In this document: piece after piece, positions 51,437 to 61,121 of the stretch
Layout of the letters: each line of letters starts with the position of its first letter
Position numbering within the stretch: the first letter of the stretch is position 1
Source: Parabacteroides johnsonii DSM 18315
GTDB lineage: Bacteria > Bacteroidota > Bacteroidia > Bacteroidales > Tannerellaceae
Length of the DNA: 64,000 nt
Assembly: GCF_025151045.1 (NCBI RefSeq)
Contig: NZ_CP102285.1
Location: 4,154,001 to 4,218,000 of the forward strand
Direction of reading: 5' to 3'
Translations under genes and position numbers: made by a program
The notes under the pieces: model-generated
The model's database searches: none
Seen by the model: only the letters and a program-made list of their open reading frames with translations
Told to the model about the DNA's origin: nothing

Positions 51437-52069
51437 ATGAAAGACTTTTTGGTTAAACTGATAAAAAATCCGTACGTCTTAAATTTGTTGCTGGCTGTGG
51501 TCGTGGCATGTGCTTTGGTGTTCGGAACACTGAAGTGGCTCGACTCGTACACTCGGCATAACGAGGCTGTGGTAGTGCCGGATGTCAAAGGATTAGGATT
51601 GGAAGAAGCCGCTGAATTTTTCAAGAATAGTAATCTACGCTATAACGTGATCGACTCCGTCTTTTCGAAAGACGTGAAGCCCGGTGCGATTGTCGAATTG
51701 GTCCCGATGGCCGGTTCGAAGGTGAAGGAAGGACGTATCGTGTTTGTCACCGTAAATGCGCTCACTTCGCAGATGGCGACAATCCCGGAAGTGGAAGATC
51801 TCTCGTTCCGGCAGGCTTACGCCATTCTACGTGCCCGCGGTTTCGAGAAAATCGAGATCGAATATGTCCCCGGAGATTTTAAAGATCTGGCTATTGGTGT
51901 CGAGCTGCATGGGCGTGTCTTGCAGAAAGGCGAACATGTCCCACTTGTCGCTCCTTTGGTCTTGAAGGTCAGCAGTGGCGATGCAGAAATGCCGGCAGAC
52001 TCGCTCGGACTTCCGAATGACAGCGTACCGGTCGAATCGTTGGATAGTGAAGAAGAAAACTGGTTTTAA
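51437..52069 (+). CDS. PASTA-domain membrane protein
   Basis: The 210-residue protein has a short cytoplasmic start, one membrane helix (LNLLLAVVVACALVFGTL, ~15-33) and an outside part. Two or three PASTA repeats follow: VVVPDVKGLGLEEAAEFFKN, then ATIPEVEDLSFRQAYAILRA, then a partial third segment ending LVLKVSSG. The C-terminus is acidic (PADSLGLPNDSVPVESLD). PASTA domains bind peptidoglycan or beta-lactam-like ligands and are usually fused to kinases or PBPs; here they stand alone. The stop is 2 bp before the rluD start. Confidence 0.88.
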   Translation: MKDFLVKLIKNPYVLNLLLAVVVACALVFGTLKWLDSYTRHNEAVVVPDVKGLGLEEAAEFFKNSNLRYNVIDSVFSKDVKPGAIVELVPMAGSKVKEGRIVFVTVNALTSQMATIPEVEDLSFRQAYAILRARGFEKIEIEYVPGDFKDLAIGVELHGRVLQKGEHVPLVAPLVLKVSSGDAEMPADSLGLPNDSVPVESLDSEEENWF

Positions 52070-52071
52070 CT

Positions 52072-53151
52072 ATGGATGAGTTTTTGGACGAAATGGATGA
52101 TGAGCAGGTAGATGACCTGTTGCAACCGGAAGAGGGCGAAGATAAGACTCCTCAACTGTATGAACACTTCCGCTTCGTTGCCGATCGCGGACAGTCGTTG
52201 TTGCGTGTGGATAAATTCCTGGTCGACCGGATGTTCGGTGCTACCCGCAATCGGATACAGTCGGCAGCAGATGCCGGTTGCATTATGGCGAACGGCAAAC
52301 CTGTGAAAAGCAATTACCGGGTGAAACCGGAGGATGTCGTGACAATCATGATGACACGGCCTCCGCGAACTTTCGAGATTCTCCCTGAAAATATTCCTAT
52401 AAAAATCGTGTACGAAGATGATGATTTGCTGGTGGTCGATAAACCGGCAGGGTTGGTCGTGCATCCCGGACACGGAAACTATACCGGAACGTTGGTGAAT
52501 GCTCTTGCCTGGTATTTGAAAGACGATCCTACCTACGATCCCAATGATCCCGCTTTGGGACTTGTTCATCGTATCGATAAAGATACGTCCGGCTTGTTGG
52601 TTGTCGCCAAAAAGCCGGAAGCGAAGGCGAACCTTAGTATGCAATTTTTCCATAAAACGACCAAGCGCGAATATCGGGCGCTCGTGTGGGGCATCGTACG
52701 CGATGACGAAGGACGGATCGAAGGCAATATCGGCCGTAATCCGCGTGACCGTATGCAGATGACGGTTTTCCCGGAAGGGGATCAGGGGAAGACGGCGGTC
52801 ACCCACTATTCCGTCCTGGAGCGTCTGGGCTATGTCACATTGGTGAAATGCCGCCTCGAGACCGGACGTACGCATCAGATACGTGTCCATATGAAATATA
52901 TCGGGCATACGCTGTTCAACGATGAACGCTATGGTGGAAACGAGATCCTGAAAGGAACAACCTCTTCTAAATATAAACAGTTTGTCGATAACTGTTTCGC
53001 CATTTGTCCGCGGCAGGCGCTCCATGCCAAAACGCTGGGCTTCGTTCATCCGTCTACAGGCGAGGAAATGTTTTTTGATTCCGAAATACCTGCAGACATG
53101 ACTGCGTTGATCGATAAATGGCGTGTATATGCAACTACTAAAGAACTATAG
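52072..53151 (+). CDS. rluD: 23S rRNA pseudouridine synthase, RluD family
   Basis: The 359-residue protein has an acidic start, an S4 RNA-binding domain (LRVDKFLVDRMFGATRNRIQ, ~43-105) and the RluA/RluD catalytic domain: VVDKPAGLVVHPGHGNYTGT, then GLVHRIDKDTSGLLVVAKK (catalytic Asp in the HRIDKDTSG loop), then KCRLETGRTHQIRVHM. It modifies uridines in 23S rRNA, probably positions in helix 69. It is contiguous with ddl (stop TAG then ATG). Confidence 0.92.
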   Translation: MDEFLDEMDDEQVDDLLQPEEGEDKTPQLYEHFRFVADRGQSLLRVDKFLVDRMFGATRNRIQSAADAGCIMANGKPVKSNYRVKPEDVVTIMMTRPPRTFEILPENIPIKIVYEDDDLLVVDKPAGLVVHPGHGNYTGTLVNALAWYLKDDPTYDPNDPALGLVHRIDKDTSGLLVVAKKPEAKANLSMQFFHKTTKREYRALVWGIVRDDEGRIEGNIGRNPRDRMQMTVFPEGDQGKTAVTHYSVLERLGYVTLVKCRLETGRTHQIRVHMKYIGHTLFNDERYGGNEILKGTTSSKYKQFVDNCFAICPRQALHAKTLGFVHPSTGEEMFFDSEIPADMTALIDKWRVYATTKEL

Positions 53152-54132
53152 ATGATGAAAAGGAACATTGCTATTGTTGCCGGAGGCGATTCCTCCGAAA
53201 TCGTTATTTCATTAAAAAGTGCGGAAGGAATCTTCTCTTTTCTTGATAAAGATAAATATAATGTATATATTGCCATCATAAAAAGAGATGAATGGGCGGT
53301 AAAACTTCCCGGCGGGGAACACACACCAATAGATAAGAATGATTTTAGTTTCCGTGAGAATGGCGAGGTCAGACATTTTGATTTTGCCTATATTACGATC
53401 CACGGTACTCCGGGAGAAGACGGACGTCTGCAAGGATATTTCGATATGATCGGAATGCCGTATTCCTCTTGTGGAATGTTTGTAAGCGCACTTACATTCA
53501 ACAAGTTTGCTTGCAATCATTATCTGAAAGGATTCGGTGTCGACATCGCCTGCTCCATACATTTGTTTAAAGGACAGACTGTGACAGATGAAGAAGTGGT
53601 CAGCCGTCTGGGGCTTCCGGTATTTGTGAAGCCGAACGACGGTGGCAGTAGCTTCGGGGTGACGAAAGTGAAAGAGGCTTCGGCTATCCAGCCGGCGATC
53701 GCCAAAGCTTTCAGCGAAGGCAGGGAAGTGGTCATAGAAAGTTTTATCGATGGGACGGAGGTGACATGTGGTTGCTATAAGACTGCTGATAAGGAGGTGG
53801 TATTCCCGCTCACCGAAGTCGTTACGGATAACGAGTTCTTCGATTTCGATGCCAAGTATAACGGACAGGTACAGGAAATTACGCCCGCCCGTGTTTCTGC
53901 CGAACTGACGGAAAAGGTGCAACGCGAGACTTCGAGGATTTACGACATATTGGGGGCGAAAGGTTTGATCCGTGTGGATTATATCATCCCGGCGGGCGGC
54001 GAGCCGAAATTGCTCGAAGTCAATACGACTCCCGGTATGACAGCAACCAGTTTTATCCCGCAGCAGGTGCGGGCAGCCGGTCTGGAGATGAAAGATGTAA
54101 TGACAGATATTATAGAAAACGAGTTTAACTAA
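53152..54132 (+). CDS. ddl: D-alanine--D-alanine ligase
   Basis: The 326-residue ATP-grasp enzyme has GGDSSEIVISLKSA (N-domain, with the usual Glu), PFVKPNDGGSSFGVTKVKE-type ATP loop and LLEVNTTPGMTATSFIPQQV (metal Glu/Asn). It joins two D-Ala for peptidoglycan. The start could be either of two consecutive ATGs. It belongs to the rpmH-downstream run PASTA-rluD-ddl-plsC. Confidence 0.94.
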   Translation: MMKRNIAIVAGGDSSEIVISLKSAEGIFSFLDKDKYNVYIAIIKRDEWAVKLPGGEHTPIDKNDFSFRENGEVRHFDFAYITIHGTPGEDGRLQGYFDMIGMPYSSCGMFVSALTFNKFACNHYLKGFGVDIACSIHLFKGQTVTDEEVVSRLGLPVFVKPNDGGSSFGVTKVKEASAIQPAIAKAFSEGREVVIESFIDGTEVTCGCYKTADKEVVFPLTEVVTDNEFFDFDAKYNGQVQEITPARVSAELTEKVQRETSRIYDILGAKGLIRVDYIIPAGGEPKLLEVNTTPGMTATSFIPQQVRAAGLEMKDVMTDIIENEFN

Positions 54133-54213
54133 TTGACAATGAATAATTGATGATTGACAATTATGAGAGAAACGAATTGTCGATTGCCAATTGTCAATTA
54201 TTCATTGTCAATT
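54131..54213. repeat. TTGACAATT-type inverted repeat between ddl and the acyltransferase
   Basis: AATTGACAATGAATAATTG (54131-54149) pairs perfectly with CAATTATTCATTGTCAATT (54195-54213). Further ATTGTCAATT copies follow to 54220. Similar short repeats are seen near 4647 and 4840. It may be a repeat family or a replicating simple motif. Confidence 0.75.
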
Positions 54214-54228
54214 GTCAATTATAAAGAT

Positions 54229-55386
54229 ATGGAAGTTCCTATTAATGATTTTGACGATATCCGTCCGCTGAATAACGACGAGGTGAAAGATGCGATCGAA
54301 TCGCTGATTGCCAACGAAGATTTTGAGCGGGCCTTTCGGTATATAAAGCCGGATGTGGATTGGAAAGAGTTTTCAGAAACCATGCGTTCCTTCAAGACTA
54401 AGGAGGATTTCAAGGCGAAGTTGGCGTATGAAGCGGTAATGATGGTGGCAAATAAAACTACCTTCTCACTGACGATTTCCGGTCGCAGCCGTTTGCCGAA
54501 AGACAAAAAACCTTGTACCTTTATTTCTAATCACCGCGACATTGTACTGGATGCCTCTTTCTTGAACATCATGCTGTATGATGTAGGCTATGGAATGACG
54601 CAGGTAGCTATTGGTAATAACCTGCTGATCCGTCCGTGGATCGAAACGTTGGTCCGTTTGAACAATAGCTTTATTGTGAAACGCAATGTTCCGGTGCGCC
54701 AGATGTTGGAAGTAAGTAAAGTCCTTTCCACTTATATCCGCCATACGATTACGGAGACGAAAGAGTCCATCTGGATCGCGCAGCGTGAAGGTCGTGCCAA
54801 GGATTCGGACGACCGTACCCAGGGCAGTATCCTGAAGATGCTGAACATGAGCGGAGATAAGGATATTTTGTCTAACTTGATGGAACTGAATATTTTCCCG
54901 GTTGCGATCTCTTATGAGTTCGATCCTTGCGATTTCTTAAAAGCAAAAGAATTCCAGCAGAAACGTGATGATCCGGACTTTGTGAAGAGCCAGCGTGACG
55001 ACCTATTGAGCATGGAGACCGGTATCCTGAATAACAAGGGACGTGTCCACTTCACCCTTACGTCCCCGATTAACGATCAACTGGCAAAACTGGACCCGAA
55101 TATGGAGAAGAACGAGTTGATCGCCGCTATTGCTTCTATTATCGATAAGGAGATTTATAAACACTACCGTTTCTATCCTTGCAACTATGTTGCATACGAT
55201 TTGCTGACAGGCACACGCCGTTTCAGCGAACACTACGGACTGAAAGATAAAAAGCAGTTCGAAGATTATCTGCAAGGGCAATTGGACAAGATCGTATTAC
55301 CGAATAAGGATGAGGCATTTCTGCGCACGAAAATCTTGGAGATGTATACGAATCCACTGAAAAATTTCCTGGCCAATCAGGAATAA
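54229..55386 (+). CDS. 1-acylglycerol-3-phosphate O-acyltransferase-like (PlsC fold)
   Basis: I took the ATG for MEVPINDFDDIRPLNNDEVK (385 aa); the open frame continues upstream through the repeat only. The acyltransferase motif NHRDIVLDASFL (His-x4-Asp) appears near residue 105. Further motifs are NNSFIVKRNVPVRQ and WIAQREGRAKDSDDRTQG (Glu-Gly block). The protein is longer than a minimal PlsC, with a ~75-residue acidic helical N-terminus. It would add an acyl chain in phospholipid or lipid A metabolism at the inner membrane. Confidence 0.83.
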   Translation: MEVPINDFDDIRPLNNDEVKDAIESLIANEDFERAFRYIKPDVDWKEFSETMRSFKTKEDFKAKLAYEAVMMVANKTTFSLTISGRSRLPKDKKPCTFISNHRDIVLDASFLNIMLYDVGYGMTQVAIGNNLLIRPWIETLVRLNNSFIVKRNVPVRQMLEVSKVLSTYIRHTITETKESIWIAQREGRAKDSDDRTQGSILKMLNMSGDKDILSNLMELNIFPVAISYEFDPCDFLKAKEFQQKRDDPDFVKSQRDDLLSMETGILNNKGRVHFTLTSPINDQLAKLDPNMEKNELIAAIASIIDKEIYKHYRFYPCNYVAYDLLTGTRRFSEHYGLKDKKQFEDYLQGQLDKIVLPNKDEAFLRTKILEMYTNPLKNFLANQE

Positions 55387-55410
55387 AATCACATCCGTAT
55401 TTACAGATTA

Positions 55411-55553
55411 GGGAGTGTGCCAAATTGATATTACCGGACGCGGATGACGCAGACAACGCAGACGGACGCAGATTTATTTTGCTGATAATTAATAATATCT
55501 GCGTTCATCTGTGTTGTCTGCGCCCCATGAATACCGATATTTGACACGCCCTC
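55411..55553. repeat. Palindromic intergenic repeat, copy D (inverted orientation)
   Basis: The 143-bp element reads GGGAGTGTGCCAAATTGATATT at the left and ATACCGATATTTGACACGCCCTC at the right, so it is reversed with respect to copies A and B. It fills the gap between two convergent genes and ends 1 bp before the stop of the sensor kinase gene. Confidence 0.9.
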
Positions 55554-58500
55554 TTATTTATTCTCTTTCGCATAATTTGACGGGCTCATGCCGAACTGTT
55601 TGATGAAAGCGGACCAAAAATAAGACTGGGAACTGAAACCTGTCGCTTCCGAAATTTCATATATCTTCATATTCCCTTGTATCAATAACTCGGCAGCCTT
55701 TTTCAGGCGGCTTATCTTGATCAGTTCATTAGGAGTCAAGTTGGAAATCGCACGGATCTTCCGGTACAGGGTGGGACGGCTCAGGTGCATCAGGTCTGCG
55801 ATCATGTTTACATCTAAAGCCGGATTGCCGATATGCTCGTTGATGATCTCGTTCAGCTTTTCCAGAAAACTTTCGTCCGCTTTGGTATAGGCCATCGATT
55901 TCATGTTCGCTATCGGAGAGTTGAAATAGAATTTGCGTATATTGTCGCGGTTGGAGATCAGGTTGGAAATCTGTGCCATCAACAGATTGGTGGAGAAGGG
56001 TTTGTCTAAGTAAGCGTCGGCTCCTAACTCCAGGCCTTCCAGGCGTGACTGCATGGTGTTTTTGGCTGTCAGCAGGATGACTGGGATATGGCTGAATTCG
56101 ATCTCCGTCTTCACCTTTTTCAAAAGGGAGAAGCCATCCATGACAGGCATCATCACGTCGCTGATGATTAGCTGGAAGCTACGTTCCCTTAACAATGCGA
56201 TTGCTTCGGCTCCGTTTCCGGCTATCTCTACATTATATGACAGGTTGACTTCGTCGGCGATAAAAATGGCCATTTCCTTGTTGTCCTCGACAATCAGGAT
56301 CGTCGGGCGCGATTCGTCGTGGATGAACTCTGTTTTCTGAGGTACGGCTTGTGCTGTTGCTTCCTCTTCTGTTTGCTTGATGGATTCGGGGAGCTTGACG
56401 GGTAAAGTCAGACGGAACATTGTCATGGACGGACTGTCGGTGAAAGTCTCTAATTTCAGACCACCGTGATGCATCTCTGCCAGTGAACGTGCCAAGGGTA
56501 AGCCGAGTCCTGTCCCCGGTTTGCCGACGGCGTCTCCTTCCATCCGGTAGAAGGGTTCGAATATCTTTTCCCTTAATTCAAAAGGGATAGGAGTGCCGTC
56601 GTTGATAAAATCGATCGTGAATGTCTCATAATCGGGAGAAAGTTGCAGGCGTACGATGATGCTGCTGGACGCGTATTTGATAGCGTTCGTAAACAGATTG
56701 CTGAATATCTTCGTGATAGCTTCTTTATCCACGAACACGTACAATTCCGGTAACGACAAGTCGAGATTCAGCAATAGGTTGTGTGCTGTTGCCGATTCCT
56801 GGAATCGTTTGGCCGTATCGTTCAAGAGCGAGACGACCTCTGTCCGGACGAAACTGAGGCGGTATCCTTCTATCTCTGTTTTGCGGAAGTCCAGCAACTG
56901 GTTGACCAGCGACAGGAGGCGGGAAACGTTTTTATCCATCAATGTAAGTGACTTATTCTCTTTTTCCCCGATCTTGTCGGATTTCAATAGGCGTTCGAGC
57001 GGGTTCTTGATCAAGGTGAGCGGCGTCCGGATCTCGTGGGCGATGTTGATGAAGAAATCGATCTTGGCCTGATACAGTTCCTTCTCTTTCTGGTCTTCGA
57101 ACAATTGCATGTTGTAGGCCATTGCCCGTTTAGTTTTCTGGCGCCAGGACCAGAAAGAGCCGGCAGTGATAGTGAGAATGACGACTATATAGGAGGCATA
57201 TGCTGTGTCTGATGCCCACCAGGGTGGCAAAACGGTGATGTTCAACCGTGTCGGGGTGTCGCTCCAGTTGTTTGACAGGTTGGCGGCCCGTACCTCGAAG
57301 GTGTAATCACCTGGATGTAGTTCTGCGAAATAGACCGTGTTACGTTCTCCGATTGGAATCCATTCCTTATCCATATTCCCCATCCTGTATGAATACTGGA
57401 CAGATCTGGGGGCGATGAAGTTGAGCGCGGAAAAGTTGATGCTGAATGTGGATTGCTTGTAAGTTAGTGTGATTTTCTTCGTCTCCGATTCGGCAGAACA
57501 GTTAATGATGCGTTTCTCGCCGGCCTCGTTCTGGATTTCGAGGCTTCCCAAGTGGACGTTCATTTTCTCGGCTGCCGGAATTACTTCGGAGGGTGTGAAA
57601 TGGATAAAGCCTTTAACCGAGCCGAAAAAGAAAGTTCCTTCGTTGTCTTTGAAGGCGGAGTTGTCGTTGAACTGACGGGTGATAAGCCCGTGAGATTCCG
57701 TGTAGGTCGTGATCTTGCCCGTTTCGGTTTCCAGGCTGACCAGCCCGTTGGCCGTGCTGATCCATAAGTTTTCGTTCTCGTCGGGCAGGATGCGGAAGGC
57801 AACATTGCTCGGCATGCCGTTCTTTACGGTGTAATGCAGGGATTCACCGGTCTGGAAGTCATATTTGATAACCCCTTCTACGGTGGCGAACCACATATTG
57901 CCGTCTTTGTCCTCGCAAGCGTCGTTGACAAAATTATGGCGTTGGGTGTTCAGCTTGTCGTACGGCAGATACATGCCGGTATTGCTGATCGGATTATAAT
58001 AAAAACTTCGGTTGAACATACCGGTCCAGATTCTTCCTAAACGATCTTCGTAGATGCAGTTCACCGCGAAAGGTGGAAATTGCGGAGCATATAGGAAACG
58101 GTCGTTCAAAAAGTCATATTTGTAGATACCGTCGTCGGTCCCGACATAGACTTGTCCCTCTTGCAATACTTTGATGCAGCGGACGGTGCTATTCTTGACA
58201 GTCAGAGAATCTTTCAGCAGGTTATAATGCTTGATCACCTTCCTCGTTTTGATATCCATCAGGTCGATGCCATGGATGACGTGACCGATCCAGAGCCGGT
58301 CGCCTGATGCGGCCAAGCCCCGGATATTAGTGTGCGACAACCCGTTTTCCCCTGGAACTGGCTGGTAGTTGGTGAATGTTCCGGTTTTCTTTTCCAGGCA
58401 GTTGATGCCCGCATCTTCCGTCCCGACCCATATATTGCCGTATGCATCGGTACAGATATCACGGATCACTTCCCCTTTCATCGAATGCTGCCCATCCCAG

Positions 58501-59522
58501 GGATAATGTACATGGAAAGGGCGGAAAGGGGAATAGTAGTTGAGGCCGTTCTGGTGGAAACAAATCCAGATACCGTTCTCCCGGTCCCGACAGAATGCAG
58601 AGATGAAATGGCTCGATAAGGCATACGGGTCCAACGGGTCCTGACGGATACGGGTGCACTCGCCGGTGTTGATCTTATAGATAAATAACCCGGAGTCTGT
58701 CCCGATCCATAGTTCATCCTTGTCTTTTTCGAGGAAGCTGTTGATCAGGATCGTAAGCTGGTTGATCTTTTGAATGTTCAGATCCTGGTAATTGCGTGTA
58801 GCCGGGTCGAATATCTTCACGTCATCATGCTCGAAAGCGATGTAAATGCGGTCGGTCGTAGGAGAGGGATATAACATAGAGAGTTTCCGTGGCGTGTTTG
58901 GGGATGAATGAGCGAATACATCATAGGATTCCGCCGTCCCATCTTCCGGATTCAGCAATGAGATCAGACCGTCCGAACTCCCGATCCAGATACTACCTTC
59001 GCGAGTAATGCAGAAAGTGGTGTAGCTCTGGTTGTTTTCCGGAGCAAAGATGCGGAACTGGTTATCCTCTGTATTGAATTGGATCAGATTGCCGTCCATT
59101 AGTATCCATAGTTTATTATCTTGATCGAACTGGAAAATGTCGATCCCCTTATCTGCAGTGAAAGGAATATGCCGGAATGATTCCTTTTCATCGTCATACT
59201 GATATAATCCCGAAAGCGTCCCGACCCACAAGTCGCCGTTCGTGTCGCAACCCAGGCATGTGATCCAGTTGCTTCCCAATGTCTCGGTTTCGTCGGGGTC
59301 GTTACGGAACACTTTGAACGTATATCCGTCGAAGCGGTTCAGGCCGTCGCGTGTCCCGATCCAGATATATCCTTTCCTGTCCTGCACGCAGCAAGTGGCC
59401 ATGTTGTCGCTGAGTCCGTTTTCGACCTGATAATGGCGGAAAAGATAGTTGCTGTCGTCTGCATATGTCCGGGTGAGACAAAATATGAATAGGATGGATA
59501 AGATTAACTTCAGATGTTTCAT
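55554..59522 (-). CDS. Hybrid two-component system protein (sensor, kinase, receiver, AraC)
   Basis: The 1322-residue protein has a signal peptide (LILSILFIFCLTRTYA). Residues ~25-690 form a double beta-propeller of Reg_prop blades (GYIWIGTRDGLNRFDG; ENLWISTANGLVSLE), then a Y_Y_Y domain (~700-775). A membrane helix near 780-800 precedes the kinase with FFINIAHEIRTPLTLIKNPL (His near 830), the HATPase domain (GKPGTGLGLPLARSLAE), a receiver (IISDVMMPVMDGF, Asp near 1125) and an AraC-type HTH C-terminus (~1220-1322). These proteins sense glycan fragments and turn on uptake loci. No SusC/SusD pair or hydrolase lies next to it, so its targets are distant or its signal is not a polysaccharide. Confidence 0.93.
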   Translation of the reverse strand: MKHLKLILSILFIFCLTRTYADDSNYLFRHYQVENGLSDNMATCCVQDRKGYIWIGTRDGLNRFDGYTFKVFRNDPDETETLGSNWITCLGCDTNGDLWVGTLSGLYQYDDEKESFRHIPFTADKGIDIFQFDQDNKLWILMDGNLIQFNTEDNQFRIFAPENNQSYTTFCITREGSIWIGSSDGLISLLNPEDGTAESYDVFAHSSPNTPRKLSMLYPSPTTDRIYIAFEHDDVKIFDPATRNYQDLNIQKINQLTILINSFLEKDKDELWIGTDSGLFIYKINTGECTRIRQDPLDPYALSSHFISAFCRDRENGIWICFHQNGLNYYSPFRPFHVHYPWDGQHSMKGEVIRDICTDAYGNIWVGTEDAGINCLEKKTGTFTNYQPVPGENGLSHTNIRGLAASGDRLWIGHVIHGIDLMDIKTRKVIKHYNLLKDSLTVKNSTVRCIKVLQEGQVYVGTDDGIYKYDFLNDRFLYAPQFPPFAVNCIYEDRLGRIWTGMFNRSFYYNPISNTGMYLPYDKLNTQRHNFVNDACEDKDGNMWFATVEGVIKYDFQTGESLHYTVKNGMPSNVAFRILPDENENLWISTANGLVSLETETGKITTYTESHGLITRQFNDNSAFKDNEGTFFFGSVKGFIHFTPSEVIPAAEKMNVHLGSLEIQNEAGEKRIINCSAESETKKITLTYKQSTFSINFSALNFIAPRSVQYSYRMGNMDKEWIPIGERNTVYFAELHPGDYTFEVRAANLSNNWSDTPTRLNITVLPPWWASDTAYASYIVVILTITAGSFWSWRQKTKRAMAYNMQLFEDQKEKELYQAKIDFFINIAHEIRTPLTLIKNPLERLLKSDKIGEKENKSLTLMDKNVSRLLSLVNQLLDFRKTEIEGYRLSFVRTEVVSLLNDTAKRFQESATAHNLLLNLDLSLPELYVFVDKEAITKIFSNLFTNAIKYASSSIIVRLQLSPDYETFTIDFINDGTPIPFELREKIFEPFYRMEGDAVGKPGTGLGLPLARSLAEMHHGGLKLETFTDSPSMTMFRLTLPVKLPESIKQTEEEATAQAVPQKTEFIHDESRPTILIVEDNKEMAIFIADEVNLSYNVEIAGNGAEAIALLRERSFQLIISDVMMPVMDGFSLLKKVKTEIEFSHIPVILLTAKNTMQSRLEGLELGADAYLDKPFSTNLLMAQISNLISNRDNIRKFYFNSPIANMKSMAYTKADESFLEKLNEIINEHIGNPALDVNMIADLMHLSRPTLYRKIRAISNLTPNELIKISRLKKAAELLIQGNMKIYEISEATGFSSQSYFWSAFIKQFGMSPSNYAKENK

Positions 59523-59748
59523 ATATGACTTCGCTATTATGGGCGAAAGATACTGAAAAATGCATTATGGATTTCCTTTTATTGTATCATGGATTTCATA
59601 AATCATCTCAATAAGGGTGATAATGGCAGAGAATGAGATGAATACGGAAAAGATTGCAACAAGGTCAAACAAACCGACTGTAGGGAATCAATACATTTGT
59701 ACCAATTGTGAAACACAGGTAATAAAAACCTTTTATTCTAATTATTAT

Positions 59749-60981
59749 ATGAATACTCTTACTACAAAACAAGGAATCGGAACGAAAGTTCAACTCTGCA
59801 CCATGATGTTTATGCAGTATATGCTGAGTGCAGTCTGGTGGGTTCCTTTAGCCGCTTATCTTTCCCATACGCTTAAATTGGAAGTGTATCAGGTTTCATT
59901 GGTGTTGAGTGCGATGGCTATCGGTGCGATGGCATCCTCTTTTATCGGTGCGATTGCCGACCGTTATTTTGCCGCCGAGAAGATCTTGGCAGTATTGAAT
60001 ATACTGACGGGTGTCTTTTTGCTCCTGGCAGCCCAGCAGATCTCGTTTGCCCCGCTTATGACATGTGTCGTGTTGGCGATGCTTTGTCATATGCCGACAC
60101 AGAGCCTGACCAGTACGATCGCTATGAGTCACACGCCGTCGGAACAGTTCCCGCGTATCCGTATGTTCGGATCGGTGGGATGGGTTGCTTCGGGTATCTT
60201 CAGCGTGATCGCCCTTCATGTGATGCATTTGTCCGCTTTTGACGATACGAATTTGCCGATGTATTGCGGCGGCGCCATTTGTTTTGTGGCTGCGCTTCTG
60301 AACCTGCGGCTGCCGCATACCCCGCCTTCGGTTGATAAGAGGGCCGGCATCTCGGTGATGGATATAACCGGGTTCAGCGCTTTCTCCCTGATGAAGGATA
60401 AGAATTACCGGGCTTTTATGATCCTGACGTTTCTGGCTATCATTCCGTTCAACTTGTATCATGTATATGGTTCGATGATTCTCGCCGACGAACATGTACA
60501 AAATATAACGGTGACATTGAACCTCGGACAGCTGGCTGAAATGTTTTTCTTGGTCATCACCACTTCTATACTGATAAAGTCCGGGATCAAGAATACCCTG
60601 ATCTTCGGTATGATCGCCCTCGTGGTTCGGTATGCTTCGTTCTATATCGGTGCGGAAACCGGCTTGCAATGGTTCTATTATATCGGGATTATCGTACACG
60701 GATTGATCTTCGGTCTCTTCTTTGTCGGTGGCCAGGTCTATACGGACAATGTGGCACCAAAAGAAATGAAAGCACAGGCACAGGGCCTGCTTTTCTTCCT
60801 GGTATGGGGTATCGGCTTCTTGATCGGGACACTTTGGAACGGGTGGCTGATCGGTCTTTTCCGTGACGGGGATAAATGTGACTGGCCTATTGTCTTTGCT
60901 ATCTCGACCGTGTTCTCGTTCATATTATTGATCCTTTTTGTCTTCTTATTCAAACCGGTAGCATTAAAGACTGATAAATAA
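59749..60981 (+). CDS. Nucleoside:H+ symporter, MFS type
   Basis: I placed the start at MNTLTTKQGIGTKVQLCTMM (410 aa), which begins the first helix of the transporter domain; the open frame extends 44 codons upstream without a sensible protein. Twelve membrane helices are visible, and segments such as VQLCTMMFMQYMLSAVWW, FPRIRMFGSVGWVASG and AQGLLFFLVWGIGFLIGTLW are typical of NupG/XapB-like proteins. It would bring nucleosides in with protons. It is divergent from the hybrid sensor kinase, 226 bp away, so the kinase may control it. Confidence 0.88.
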   Translation: MNTLTTKQGIGTKVQLCTMMFMQYMLSAVWWVPLAAYLSHTLKLEVYQVSLVLSAMAIGAMASSFIGAIADRYFAAEKILAVLNILTGVFLLLAAQQISFAPLMTCVVLAMLCHMPTQSLTSTIAMSHTPSEQFPRIRMFGSVGWVASGIFSVIALHVMHLSAFDDTNLPMYCGGAICFVAALLNLRLPHTPPSVDKRAGISVMDITGFSAFSLMKDKNYRAFMILTFLAIIPFNLYHVYGSMILADEHVQNITVTLNLGQLAEMFFLVITTSILIKSGIKNTLIFGMIALVVRYASFYIGAETGLQWFYYIGIIVHGLIFGLFFVGGQVYTDNVAPKEMKAQAQGLLFFLVWGIGFLIGTLWNGWLIGLFRDGDKCDWPIVFAISTVFSFILLILFVFLFKPVALKTDK

Positions 60982-61054
60982 CATAAATACAGTAATAAAC
61001 CAAAAGCCTTTTTAATTCTCAAGATCAAATATATTGCCATGCTGTAATAGCAGG

Positions 61055-61093
61055 AAGGCGTGTCCGAAGCTCCGTTCGGATGCGCCTTTTTTA
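61055..61093 (+). terminator. Terminator after the nucleoside symporter gene
   Basis: AAGGCG with TCCGAA (61055-61076) pairs with TTCGGA and GCGCCTT, followed by TTTTTT. The minus-strand T-run is weak. Confidence 0.8.
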
Positions 61094-61121
61094 TGTCCGG
61101 AGGGGAGGGCTATGGCGAGGG

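Noticed and set aside
59617-59748. Upstream extension of the nucleoside symporter
   Set aside because: It gives a polar 44-residue stretch before the first membrane helix that the family lacks. The ATG at 59749 fits better.
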